A stretch of 64,000 nt of DNA from Streptomyces showdoensis (GTDB lineage: Bacteria > Actinomycetota > Actinomycetes > Streptomycetales > Streptomycetaceae). A program made the translations under genes and the position numbers. Below are positions 9,043 through 18,388 of this stretch, in pieces (the stretch's first letter is position 1; each line of letters begins with the position of its first letter). The stretch is from NCBI RefSeq assembly GCF_039535475.1, contig NZ_BAAAXG010000028.1:496001-560000 (forward strand), given 5' to 3'. The notes beneath the pieces were generated by a model. It was not told where the DNA came from, did no database searches, and was given only the letters and a program-made list of their open reading frames with translations.

Positions 9043-10641
9043 CTACTCCGCCGCCGCCCCGTCCCCCGTCGCCTTCAACGCCAGCCACAGCTCCATCCGG
9101 ACGTCCGGGTCGTCCAGCGAGCGCCCGAGGATCTCCTCCACGCGGCGCATCCGGTAGCGCAGGGTGTGGCGGTGGACGCCCAGGTCGGCGGCGGCCGCGT
9201 CCCACTGGCCGTGGCGGGAGAGCCAGGCGCGCAGGGAGGCGACCAGGTCGCCGCGGCCGGTGGCGTCGTGCTCGTACAGCGCGCGCAGCAGGCCGTCGGC
9301 GAAGGCGCGGACCGCGTCGTCGGCGAGCAGCGGCAGCACGGACCCGGCCGCCAGCTCCTCGTGCTCGACCAGGGCCCTGCCCCGGCGGCGGGCCACCGAC
9401 AGGGACTGCTCGGCCTGCTTGTACGCGGCGGCCGCGGCGATCGGGCCGGTCGGGGCGGACAGGCCGATGACGAGCTCGGCCTCCTCGGCCTCCCGCGAGG
9501 CGTACCCCTCGCAGGACGTGACGACCGCGCCCCCGTCGCCGGCCAGGACCACCAGGCGCTCGTCGTTCTCGGGCACGGTCAGGACCGACTCGCCCGCCCG
9601 GGCCGCGGCGGCCTCCAGAGACTCGGCGAGCACGGCCAGCGGGGCCTCGGAGGGGGCCGAGCCGGCGCCCGGACCCGCTCCCGCGCCCGAGCCCGCGTCG
9701 GCCGCCACGGGCTCGGCGATGAGCAGCCGGAAGGGCGCGTCGAGCAGCCCGCCGTACAGGTCCCCGGCGACCGCCCGGGCGTGGTCCGGCTGTCCGGCGA
9801 GCAGCATCCGCAGCACCGCCGCGCCGAGCCGCTGCTCGGCGGCCTGGAGGGAGCGGGAGCGTTCCGTCGTGAGGGTGAGCAGGGCGATCGCCGAGTGCAC
9901 CGCGTACCGCTCGGCCGTCCCCAGCGGCGCCCCCGTCCCGACGGCCAGGGCCCCGCGCACCCGCCGCCCGGTGCCGAGGGACTGCAGCTCGACGCGGTCG
10001 TCGGTGCCGCCGACCACGGCGCTCGCGGGCGCGGGGCGCTCGCGGAGGCGTTCCACGTCGGAGGTGAGCCGGGCGGCCCGGCGGGCGGCCCATTCGGGCG
10101 AGACGGCGACGACGCTGCCGGAGGTGTCGTACAGCGCGGCCCAGCCGTCGACGTGCGCGGCGAGCCGGGCGACGACCGCGTCCGGGCCCTCGGCGAGCGC
10201 GGCCCGGGTCAGCTCGCGCTGCGCCTCGAAGCCGGCGGTGACCGCCCGGTACTGGTCGGCGGCGATGGCCGCGGACACGGCCTTGCTGATCGCGAGGAAC
10301 GGCGTGCGGCGCGGCACTTCCAGCAGCGGCAGCGACTCCTCGCGGGCCGCGTCGAGCAGCGCCTGCGGGATCGCCTCGTAGTTGACGCCGACGGCGAAGC
10401 CGAGTCCGACGACCCCCGCACCGAGCAGCCGCCGGACGTAGCGGCGCATCGCCTCCGGGTCCTCGGCGTCGAGGGTGAGCGCGGTGGTGAGCAGCAGCTC
10501 GCCGCCCTCCATGTAGGGGACGGGGTCGGTGAGCTCGCTGACGTGCGCCCAGCGCACGGGGGTGTCGAGGCGGTCCTCACCGGCTCGGACCGTGAGTTTG
10601 AGCGCCGAGTGCTGGACGAGCGAGGCGAGGGTGGGCGGCAT
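9043..10641 (-). CDS. PucR-family transcriptional regulator
   Basis: 532-aa DNA-binding regulator. The N-terminal PucR sensory domain (residues ~1-130) starts LASLVQHSALKLTVRAG and contains VGLGFAVGVNYEAIPQ. A GGDEF-like degenerate central region follows, and the C-terminal PucR HTH_30 domain contains LGVHRHTLRYRMRRVEEILGR. The ATG at 10641 begins at the conserved domain although the frame is open upstream. Relatives control purine, GABA or amino-acid catabolic genes. With gabT close by (divergent from the neighbouring ATPase gene), it may govern GABA/aldehyde metabolism; that is inference. Confidence 0.9.
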   Translation of the reverse strand: MPPTLASLVQHSALKLTVRAGEDRLDTPVRWAHVSELTDPVPYMEGGELLLTTALTLDAEDPEAMRRYVRRLLGAGVVGLGFAVGVNYEAIPQALLDAAREESLPLLEVPRRTPFLAISKAVSAAIAADQYRAVTAGFEAQRELTRAALAEGPDAVVARLAAHVDGWAALYDTSGSVVAVSPEWAARRAARLTSDVERLRERPAPASAVVGGTDDRVELQSLGTGRRVRGALAVGTGAPLGTAERYAVHSAIALLTLTTERSRSLQAAEQRLGAAVLRMLLAGQPDHARAVAGDLYGGLLDAPFRLLIAEPVAADAGSGAGAGPGAGSAPSEAPLAVLAESLEAAAARAGESVLTVPENDERLVVLAGDGGAVVTSCEGYASREAEEAELVIGLSAPTGPIAAAAAYKQAEQSLSVARRRGRALVEHEELAAGSVLPLLADDAVRAFADGLLRALYEHDATGRGDLVASLRAWLSRHGQWDAAAADLGVHRHTLRYRMRRVEEILGRSLDDPDVRMELWLALKATGDGAAAE

Positions 10642-10743
10642 TGGGGACCGTCGGACCTTTGAGGGGAGGGGAGGCGCCGCCCGTCGGGCGGCGCGCCCCC
10701 GATTGTGCCAGCCCGCCGGGAAGCCCGCCCTCGGCTGCGCCGG

Positions 10744-10845
10744 CCCGCACGGGAGTGGCCGACCTCGGCCGCGCCGACCCGCACGGGAATGGCCGACCTC
10801 GGCCGCGCCGACCCGCACGGGGGTGGCCGGCCTCGGCCGGACCCC
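10744..10845. repeat. 34-bp tandem repeat, three copies, each with a small hairpin
   Basis: Units begin at 10744, 10778 and 10812 with CCCGCACGGG. Each carries the inverted repeat GGCCGACCTCGGCC (third copy varied). The array fills the 206-bp gap between the stop of the VirD4-like ATPase gene and the pucR start, both leftward, so it lies in the pucR leader or is a terminator array. Confidence 0.9.
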
Positions 10846-10847
10846 CC

Positions 10848-13460
10848 TCAGCCGCGCAGGTCCACGAGGAGCGGCGGCGTCTGCTCGCCGCGCACGTGGG
10901 TGAGGGAGAGGACCGCGTGCCCCGGCGGCACGGAGTGGGCGAGGTCGGAGGCGGACCAGCGCTCGCGCTCGACCTCCCGTACGGTCACGGCCTCCGTGGT
11001 CACGGCCTTGCCGGTGAGCTTCTTGCGCAGGGCGTGGATGGCCCGGGTCATCGGCTGGTCGGCGAAGACCGTGTGGTGGGCCACCTCGGTGGTCTCCACC
11101 CGTTCGATGCCCCATGCCTCGGCGAACGCCCGCCCGTCCCAGGTGGGGATGCCGGAGAACGCCATCCGGCAGCCGACGACCGCGAGCAGCGGCCCGTGCA
11201 GCGGCTCGGGGACCTCGGCGAGGGTGCGCAGCGCGAGCACGACTCCGGCGTTCTGCGGTCGCAGCCGCTGGAGGCCGCGCACCGTCCCTGGAGTGAGCGC
11301 GCCGGCCGCGTCGTCGAGGACGAGACAGGCGAAGTGAGCCCCGTTCCTGCCCCCGCGGTCCCGTACCACGGTCTGGAACTGGGCGAGGAGCAGCCGGTTG
11401 AGTAGCCGGGCGGCCTCTTCGTGCGCGCCTTCCGGGAGGCTGATCCGCACCCGCATGGGGTGCCGGACGACGGCCCGCAGGGCGAACACCCGGTCGTCGC
11501 CGCTGCCGCCGAAGAAGTCGGCGAAAACGGGCCGGTCGAGCGCGGCGAGCCGGTCGGCGAGCACCGGGCCGAGGTCGGTCGCGGTGCCGGCCTGCCGGAT
11601 CCGGGACTCCAGCTCACGGCGCATGGGCGTGACGGAGCCGTCCTCGGGCAGCCGGTCGAGCAGGAGCCGCAGGGTCTCCGGGCGTGCTTCCAGGAGCTCG
11701 CGCAGCACCGGGACCGAGGGGAAGCGCCCGTGAACCGCCCGGTAGGGGCCGATGAGCTGGGCCAGGACGGTGGCGGCGCGCCGGGGCTCGACGCCCGGCA
11801 TGTCGCCGACGAGGCCCTCCGCGAGCAGCGCACCGGCCTCGTCCGGGTCGGTGGCCCCCGCGTACAGGTCGAGGTCGTGCCGCGAGGCCGGATCGCCGAG
11901 CCGGATCACGACGTCGTACGCCTCGTCCGGGCCCAGCGGCGCCCCGGCGGCGCCGACGGCGACGACGGCGCAGCCGCCGGTGAGGGCCTGCAGGGTGAGC
12001 GACTCCACGAGGGGCGCGACGAGTGCGCGGGACTTGCCGGAGCCGGACGGGCCCACCGCGAGCAGCGAGGTGCCGAGCAGCGAGGGGTCGAAGGCGAGCC
12101 CGGCGCCCTGGTAGGCGTGCGGGGTGCGCTCGGCCGCCGCGTACCGGCCTACCCGGACCTGGCCGAGAAGCAGGTCGTGGGTGGAGTTCCGGCGGCCCGG
12201 CAGGTCGCGCTCGCCAGAAGGGTGTCCGGCTGCGGCGGCGCCCTGGCCGACGATCGCCTCGGCGAGCGCGCCGCGGCGCGTCCCGTCCCGGTCGGTCTCC
12301 GCCCAGGCCCGCCGTACGCGCGCGATGTCGACGTCGTTCATCCGTCCGCCGGCGACCTCGGCGGCGAGGACGTCGGCGGCGCGCTGCGCTCCGGCGGCTC
12401 GGAGCTCGGGCCACTGGGAGGGCGGTACGACGGGGCCGGTGGGAGCGGTCGGAGCGGCGGACGCGGAGCGGGCCCGCCGGGCGAGGAAGAGCCCCTTCCA
12501 GTCGCCGAGCCGGGCGAACGGCCACAGGACGAGAAGGGTGATCAGCGTGTAGGCGGTGTAGACGAGAAGGGGTGACGTGAAGACCTCGAAGCCGCCGGTG
12601 GTCAACGCGATGAGCGCGAGCAGGGTGCTCGCGACGGGCAGCGGCATCCAGTCGAGGCCGAACGCCTCGGGCCACACGAAGAGCAGGGCGCCGAGTGCCA
12701 GGAGGGCGGCGACCACGGCACGGGGGACCGGTTCGAACCGCCTCATGTAGTGCATGGTGATCTTGCGCCAGGAGCCGAGGAAGCCGAGGCCCGTCACGAG
12801 TCCGGCGAAGAACACGCCGTCCACGACCACACGTGCCGCGTCACCGTGCCAGTCCACCGCGACGGTGCTGGCCGGCCAGAACCAGCCCTCGGGGGTCACG
12901 GCCCACAGGATCTCGGTCTTGTACGGGAAGAGGCCCGTGCGCCAGACGGACCACAGGACGAGTCCGATGGCCACCGGCAGCAGCATCCCGACGATCGTGA
13001 CGGGTGCCAGCCGCTCGGCCGGCGGGCCGGCCGGCACGTGCCGGAACCGCCAGATGCCCAGCCCGGACTCCGGCCGCGGCGCGTCCAGCCACTCGGCGGC
13101 GGGGGCGCGGGACGTAGCGGTGTGCGGCGGCACGGGCGGGGCGACGAGGGGGGCGCCGGACGGCGCGGGAAAGCCCGGCGAGGCACTCGGCGGCGGGGGT
13201 GCCCCGTGCGCGGATCCGGGCACAGCGGGTGCGGGCGGCGGTGAGGCGGGGAACGGCCTCCGGTCCGGTGCCGCGGGCACACCCGGCGCCGGACCGCCCG
13301 GCGCGTGCGCGGGCGGCGGCGGTACGGACGGCAGCGCCGACGGGCGGGCGGGGACCGCCGGGGCCGATGGCGACTCGGCGGGCGGCGACGCGGCCGGGCG
13401 GGGCACCCCGGCCCCGGTCCCCCGGGTGCCGCTGGACTCGTACGTGCCGTCGGTCTCCAT
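10848..13460 (-). CDS. Membrane-anchored VirD4/TraG/FtsK-like P-loop ATPase
   Basis: 870 aa. Residues 1-120 are a disordered Pro/Ala-rich tail. About five transmembrane segments lie between ~149 and 320, then a cytosolic ATPase. Walker A GPSGSGKSRAL has its Lys at ~476, and Walker B CLVLDDAAG is at ~715. The C-terminus contains the family-like VLALRTLAEVP and FSGIPTWDGRAF. This architecture resembles type IV coupling proteins (VirD4/TraG) and actinobacterial conserved ATP-binding proteins. There is no relaxase, T4SS or att site nearby, so a conjugation role is unsupported. It is divergent from gabT; the 283-bp gap 13461-13743 should hold both promoters, but I see no convincing hexamers. Function unknown. 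Confidence 0.8.
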   Translation of the reverse strand: METDGTYESSGTRGTGAGVPRPAASPPAESPSAPAVPARPSALPSVPPPPAHAPGGPAPGVPAAPDRRPFPASPPPAPAVPGSAHGAPPPPSASPGFPAPSGAPLVAPPVPPHTATSRAPAAEWLDAPRPESGLGIWRFRHVPAGPPAERLAPVTIVGMLLPVAIGLVLWSVWRTGLFPYKTEILWAVTPEGWFWPASTVAVDWHGDAARVVVDGVFFAGLVTGLGFLGSWRKITMHYMRRFEPVPRAVVAALLALGALLFVWPEAFGLDWMPLPVASTLLALIALTTGGFEVFTSPLLVYTAYTLITLLVLWPFARLGDWKGLFLARRARSASAAPTAPTGPVVPPSQWPELRAAGAQRAADVLAAEVAGGRMNDVDIARVRRAWAETDRDGTRRGALAEAIVGQGAAAAGHPSGERDLPGRRNSTHDLLLGQVRVGRYAAAERTPHAYQGAGLAFDPSLLGTSLLAVGPSGSGKSRALVAPLVESLTLQALTGGCAVVAVGAAGAPLGPDEAYDVVIRLGDPASRHDLDLYAGATDPDEAGALLAEGLVGDMPGVEPRRAATVLAQLIGPYRAVHGRFPSVPVLRELLEARPETLRLLLDRLPEDGSVTPMRRELESRIRQAGTATDLGPVLADRLAALDRPVFADFFGGSGDDRVFALRAVVRHPMRVRISLPEGAHEEAARLLNRLLLAQFQTVVRDRGGRNGAHFACLVLDDAAGALTPGTVRGLQRLRPQNAGVVLALRTLAEVPEPLHGPLLAVVGCRMAFSGIPTWDGRAFAEAWGIERVETTEVAHHTVFADQPMTRAIHALRKKLTGKAVTTEAVTVREVERERWSASDLAHSVPPGHAVLSLTHVRGEQTPPLLVDLRG

Positions 13461-13743
13461 GAACCCCTGCCCCCTGACCAGCCAGGTCGCCGCAACTGTG
13501 CCATCGTCAATCTAGTGGGCGCGGCCCGTCCCGGAGGGGTTTCGCCCACCCGTTCGGCCGATCGTCGGCACAGCTCCGACCCGAGCCGCCGCGCTGCCGG
13601 GCCGCAGCACCTGCCGTCATGTCCACCAAGGACAACGACACACCCCCCAACACTCCCGATCGGCGCATGCCTCCGCCCCTCCCTCCCGCCTAGCCTGCGG
13701 AGGAAACCCGCAAGTGCGTCCAGAACACCCCCAGGAGCCCCGC

Positions 13744-15078
13744 ATGAACGCTGTCCCGCAGGAGCGGCGCGTCGTCACCGCCATTCCCGGCCCGAAGTCG
13801 CAGGAGCTTCAGGCCCGTCGTCTCGACGCGGTCGCCGGTGGCGTGGGCTCCACGCTGCCGGTGTTCACCAAGCGGGCCGGCGGCGGCATCATCGAGGACG
13901 TCGACGGCAACCAGCTGATCGACTTCGGCTCCGGCATCGCCGTGACCTCCGTGGGCGCCTCCGCCGAGGCCGTGGTCCGCCGCGCCTCCGCGCAGCTCGC
14001 GGACTTCACCCACACCTGTTTCATGGTCACGCCGTACGAGGGTTACGTCGAGGTCTGCGAGGCGCTGTCCGAGCTGACCCCGGGCGACCACGCCAAGAAG
14101 TCCGCGCTGTTCAACTCCGGCGCCGAGGCCGTCGAGAACGCGGTCAAGATCGCCCGTTCGTACACCAAGCGCCAGGCCGTCGTCGTCTTCGACCACGGCT
14201 ACCACGGCCGTACGAACCTCACCATGGGCATGACGGCGAAGAACATGCCGTACAAGCAGGGCTTCGGTCCGTTCGCCCCCGAGGTCTACCGCGTGCCGGT
14301 GGCCTACGGCTACCGCTGGCCCACCGGTGCCGAGAACTGCGGCCCCGAGGCCGCCGCCCAGGCGATCGACAACATCACGAAGCAGATCGGCGCCGAGAAC
14401 GTCGCCGCGATCGTCATCGAGCCGGTCCTCGGCGAGGGCGGCTTCATCGAGCCGGCCAAGGGCTTCCTGCCGGCCATCGTGAAGTTCGCCAACGACAACG
14501 GCATCGTCTTCGTCGCCGACGAGATCCAGTCCGGCTTCTGCCGCACCGGCCAGTGGTTCGCCTGCGAGGACGAGGGCATCGTCCCGGACCTCATCACCAC
14601 CGCCAAGGGCATCGCGGGCGGCCTGCCGCTCGCCGCGGTCACCGGCCGCGCCGAGATCATGGACTCCGTCCACGGCGGCGGCCTCGGCGGCACGTACGGC
14701 GGCAACCCGGTCGCGTGCGCCGGTGCGCTCGGCGCCATCGAGACCATGAAGGAGCTCGACCTCAACGCCGCGGCGAAGAAGATCGAGTCCCTCATGAAGG
14801 CCCGTCTGACGGCCATGCAGGAGAAGTTCCCGATCATCGGCGACATCCGCGGCCGCGGCGCGATGATCGCGATCGAGCTGGTCAAGGACCAGGCGACCAA
14901 GGAGCCGAACCCGGAGGCCGCCGGCGCGCTCGCCAAGGCCTGCCACGCCGAGGGCGTCCTCGTCCTGACCTGTGGCACCTACGGCAACGTGCTCCGCTTC
15001 CTGCCGCCGCTGGTGATCGGCGAGGACCTCCTGAACGAGGGCCTGGACGTCATCGAGAGCGCGTTCGCCCAGATCTGA
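13744..15078 (+). CDS. gabT: 4-aminobutyrate--2-oxoglutarate transaminase
   Basis: Class III PLP aminotransferase, 444 aa, transferring the amino group of GABA to 2-oxoglutarate to give succinate semialdehyde. Motifs: FNSGAEAVENAVKIAR, the PLP aspartate strand VFVADEIQSGFCRTG, and the Schiff-base lysine in TTAKGIAGGLPLA. The ATG at 13744 has an AGGAG 6 nt upstream; a GTG at 13714 with GGAGGA is an alternative. A strong hairpin follows downstream (15316-15355). With the polyamine genes at 22-43 kb it completes a putrescine-to-succinate route. Confidence 0.93.
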   Translation: MNAVPQERRVVTAIPGPKSQELQARRLDAVAGGVGSTLPVFTKRAGGGIIEDVDGNQLIDFGSGIAVTSVGASAEAVVRRASAQLADFTHTCFMVTPYEGYVEVCEALSELTPGDHAKKSALFNSGAEAVENAVKIARSYTKRQAVVVFDHGYHGRTNLTMGMTAKNMPYKQGFGPFAPEVYRVPVAYGYRWPTGAENCGPEAAAQAIDNITKQIGAENVAAIVIEPVLGEGGFIEPAKGFLPAIVKFANDNGIVFVADEIQSGFCRTGQWFACEDEGIVPDLITTAKGIAGGLPLAAVTGRAEIMDSVHGGGLGGTYGGNPVACAGALGAIETMKELDLNAAAKKIESLMKARLTAMQEKFPIIGDIRGRGAMIAIELVKDQATKEPNPEAAGALAKACHAEGVLVLTCGTYGNVLRFLPPLVIGEDLLNEGLDVIESAFAQI

Positions 15079-15166
15079 CGCTCCGTGTGAAGAAGCTGTG
15101 GGGGGCCGATGGCGGGATGGAGATCCGGCTGTCGGTCCCCTTCTTCGTGCCGTACGGTTTCCGCAG

Positions 15167-15991
15167 ATGAGAGAAACACCCCGGGCGGAGCCTCCCCAGC
15201 CCCGCCCACACCGTGCCCTGGCGCACACCACTGGAGCCCTGGGCTCCGGAACTCCTCACCGATCGGATGGCCGCCCGCCCCACACCCCCCGGGGCGCGCG
15301 GCAGCCCGGTCCTGGCGGCCGCCCCGGAACAACCCCCCCTGTTCCGGGGCGGCCGGCTGTCTTCTGGGCCCTCGTCGCCCTCGCCCTCACCACCTGGCAG
15401 GTCCTGGTCCACGGCCCGCTGGCCCGCCTCGACGAACGCCTCTCCCGCGCCCTGGTGGACACCGTCCCGCGCGGCCTGAGCGAGGCCGCCTCCGACCTGG
15501 GCAACCTGACGGTCGCGCTGCCGGTCCTGGCCGCCGCCATGGCGTACGCGATCCGGCGCGGCCGCCGCGCGGAGGCCCTCTTCGCGGGCCTGGCCATGGC
15601 CGCCGTCCCCCTCCTGGTCGTCCCCCTGAAGGCGTGGACCGCCCGCCCCGGCCCCCTCGAGCCCTGGGCCCACGGCTACTACCCCTCCGGCCACACGGCC
15701 ACGGCCCTGATCGCCTACTTCGGCGCCGCCTTCCTGGTCTCCCGGCGCCTGGTCCCGGTGGCCGCCCTGCTCACGGCGGTGACCGCCACGGGCCTGCTCC
15801 TCCGCGGCTTCCACTGGCCCCTGGACGTCCTGGCCTCCGTCGCCCTGTGCGTCCCCCTGCTGCGCTGGCCGGTCCTGGCGGCGCGGTACGGTCGGGGCTC
15901 GCCGGACGGCCGGCGCGGGGAGGGGACGGGAACATGGCGGACACGGGAGAGCAGTACGCCGTCACGGTCGGGGGACGGCCCTACGAGCTGA
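15167..15991 (+). CDS. PAP2-superfamily membrane phosphatase
   Basis: Membrane lipid/undecaprenyl-pyrophosphate-type phosphatase, up to 274 aa with about five helices. The acid phosphatase signature is complete: KAWTARPGP, then YPSGHTATA, then RGFHWPLDVLA with the catalytic His and Asp. The conserved domain begins at ~15356. The ~60-residue Pro/Arg-rich N-terminus is atypical, contains a 16-bp hairpin and has no clear Shine-Dalgarno, so the start is uncertain. The 3' end overlaps mcrB by 58 bp, making PAP2-mcrB-mcrC a likely transcriptional unit. No functional tie to restriction is known. Confidence 0.8.
   Translation: MRETPRAEPPQPRPHRALAHTTGALGSGTPHRSDGRPPHTPRGARQPGPGGRPGTTPPVPGRPAVFWALVALALTTWQVLVHGPLARLDERLSRALVDTVPRGLSEAASDLGNLTVALPVLAAAMAYAIRRGRRAEALFAGLAMAAVPLLVVPLKAWTARPGPLEPWAHGYYPSGHTATALIAYFGAAFLVSRRLVPVAALLTAVTATGLLLRGFHWPLDVLASVALCVPLLRWPVLAARYGRGSPDGRRGEGTGTWRTRESSTPSRSGDGPTS
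15316..15355. terminator. 16-bp perfect hairpin between gabT and PAP2 domain
   Basis: CGGCCGCCCCGGAACA (15316-15331) pairs perfectly with 15340-15355 around an A-C7 loop. It is positioned like a gabT terminator, yet it falls inside the presumed PAP2 N-terminal coding region, hinting that the true PAP2 start or frame near here needs revision. Confidence 0.65.
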
Positions 15992-18388
15992 TGCCGTCGG
16001 GCGGCTGGGTCATCCTGCCGCTCCACGGCAGCAAGATCCATCACGATCCGTCCTGCGGCCACCTCACCGACTCCGGCGCCCTCCCCCGCTACCCCGACCC
16101 CGACGGGCTCCTCTGGCGCCGGCTGCTGGACGCCGACGACGTGACCGCCTTCGCTGAGGGGGCCCAGCTCCTCAACGGCAAGGGGCGGCCGGTCACCGGC
16201 GTCTGCTCCTGCGCGCTGCGACCCGTCACCGAGAGTTACGCGGCGGACCTGGAGTACTGGCCGGTCGATGAGGCGCTGCGCGTCTTCGACCGCGACCGGT
16301 ACCTCGACGCCGTGGAGGCGGCGGAGCGCGACGCGGCGGCGATCAGGGCCGCGTTCCCCTGGGAAGAGTGGCCCACGCTGCCGGTCGAACGCTACGCCCT
16401 CGGTCAGCCCGGCGCCCCCGGACCGGTCTACAGCCATGTCCTCGAGTACGGCAGCAAGGCGCTCGGCAGCATCACCGGCGGCTCTGCGATGAAACACCTG
16501 CTCTACCGGCGCAGTGACGGCACCTGGTGGTACGACAAGGGCCACGGCAGCCTCGACGAGGCCTGGGAGGCGATCCGTTCCGGCGTCGTGGCGGCGGTGA
16601 CCGCCGCCCGCGAGGGGCGGCTCCGGGACATCGACGACCTGCCGGCGGTCCGCTCCGGCATCACGGTGATCGCGAAGACCCTGCGCGTCTACGCCCCCGA
16701 GGCGACCCTGCCCGTCTACGCCGACAGCTTCACCCAGCACTATCTGGACCGGCTCGCCCCCGGCACCGGGACGAAGCTGCAGCCCTTCGCCCGCAAGGAG
16801 GCGCTGAAGCGGCTCATCGACGCCGACCCCCGCTTCCAGGACTGGCCGCCTCAGCTCGTCTGGTACTTCCTGGACTGGTGGGCGCCGGTCCGGCGCACCG
16901 CGGGCCGGGTCGTCCGGATCGGTCTGCCCGACGCGGGCCGCTGGGACAGGTTCCGTGGCGAGGGATACATCGCCGTCGACGCCGACCGGATCGGCGACCT
17001 GCACGGCTATGCCGACCTGGACGAGTTCAAGGCCGCGTACGCCGAGGCCTTCGCCGGCACCGGCCATCCGGCCGAGCGGGCGGCGGACCTCTGGCAGCTT
17101 CCGGAGCTCCGCCTCGGCGACCGCGTGGTGGCGACCAGCGGGCGCAGCGAGGTGCTCGGCGTCGGCAAGGTCACCGACGGCTACCGCTGGCGCGCCGACC
17201 TCCCCGACCACCGGCACACGGTCGACGTCGTGTGGGACGGGACCTGCGCGGGCGGACTGGACCAGCCGGTCGCCGAGTGGGCCGGGCGGACGGTCACCGA
17301 GGTGCCCCCCCGCCCTCTGGCGCCGGATCCAGAAGCTCTCCGCCACGCCCGGCTCGGCGGGCGACGGCGTCGCGGCGAACGGTACGGCACCGGCCGGCGG
17401 CGGTTCCGAGGCCCAGGAGATCCCTCCCCTGGAGGACGACCTCCAGCGCATCGACGACGCCCTGGAACGGCGCGGCCAGGCCGTGCTGTTCGGGCCGCCC
17501 GGCACCGGCAAGACCTACCACGCGCTGCGCTACGCGGTACGACGGCTGGGCGAGCTCTCCGACGACCTCCCGGGGGTGGACCCGCTCGCCGAGCCCGGCT
17601 CCGCGGCCTTCCGCGAGACGCTCGACGCGCTGACCGGGTCCGGCCGGCTGACCATGGTGGCCTTCCATCCGAGCTACGGCTACGAGGACTTCGTCGAGGG
17701 CCTGCGCCCGGTCGACGGCGCCGAAGGTCTGGCGCTGCGCCCGGCGCCAGGCGTCTTCAAGCGGGTCTGCGCGCGGGCGGCCGAGAACCCCGGCCGGCTG
17801 CACCTGGTGATCGTCGACGAGCTCAACCGGGGCAATCTGCCCCGCATCCTGGGCGAGCTGATCACGATCCTGGAGAAGGACAAGCGGGGTCTGCCGGTCA
17901 CCCTGCCGCTGACCGGCGAGGCCTTCCGGGTGCCGCCGAACGTACGGATCCTCGGCACCATGAACACCGCCGACCGTTCGATCCGGATGCTCGACGCGGC
18001 CATCCGCCGCCGCTTCAGCTTCCTCGAACTCCTCCCCGACTCCCGCCCGCTGGTCGACCGCTGGGTCGGGAAGCTGCATCTGGCGGACTTCCTCGACGAG
18101 CTCAACCGGCGCATCCGGAGCCTGCTCGACCGCGAGAAGCAGATAGGGCACGCCTTCTTCCTGCCCGGGGGCAGGCCGGTCTCCTCGCCCGCGGAGTTCG
18201 CGGCCGTGATCCGGGGCGAGATCCTGCCCCTGCTGCAGGAGTACGCGTACGACGACTACACCCTGCTCGCCGGCTTCCTCGGGGACGGGCTGGTCGATCC
18301 GGCCACGCACACCCTGAAGGACGTGGGCGACGAACCCCTCGTCACCCTGCTCTACGAGGAACTGCAGGTCGGTGCCGGTGCCGAGTGA
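15934..18388 (+). CDS. mcrB: McrB-like AAA+ GTPase with EVE-like and Cys/His N-terminal modules (frameshifted)
   Basis: GTPase motor and reader of a type IV (modified-DNA) restriction system. The start is ATG 15934, with GGGGAGGGG 8 nt upstream. Reading continues to ~17310, then must skip one base: the run of seven C at 17305-17311 has one too many. With six C the protein reads VPPALWRRI and is 817 aa. Layout: residues 1-95 hold His36, His37, Cys41, His43 and Cys91-x-Cys93 (possible metal site). Residues ~234-320 are a helical region like other McrB homologues. An EVE-like module (~337-445) contains LGDRVVATSGRSEVLGVGKV. AAA+ follows, with Walker A GPPGTGKT at 520-527, Walker B VDELNRGNL at ~625 and the McrB signature MNTADRS at ~676. 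Either an assembly error or a broken or phase-variable gene. It overlaps mcrC. Confidence 0.88.

Noticed and set aside
8218..10662. 814-codon + strand frame opposite DMT and pucR
   Set aside because: Shadow of the two - strand genes.
10848..13460. Integrated conjugative element signalled by the TraG-like gene
   Set aside because: No integrase, relaxase, tra cluster or direct-repeat ends found around it.
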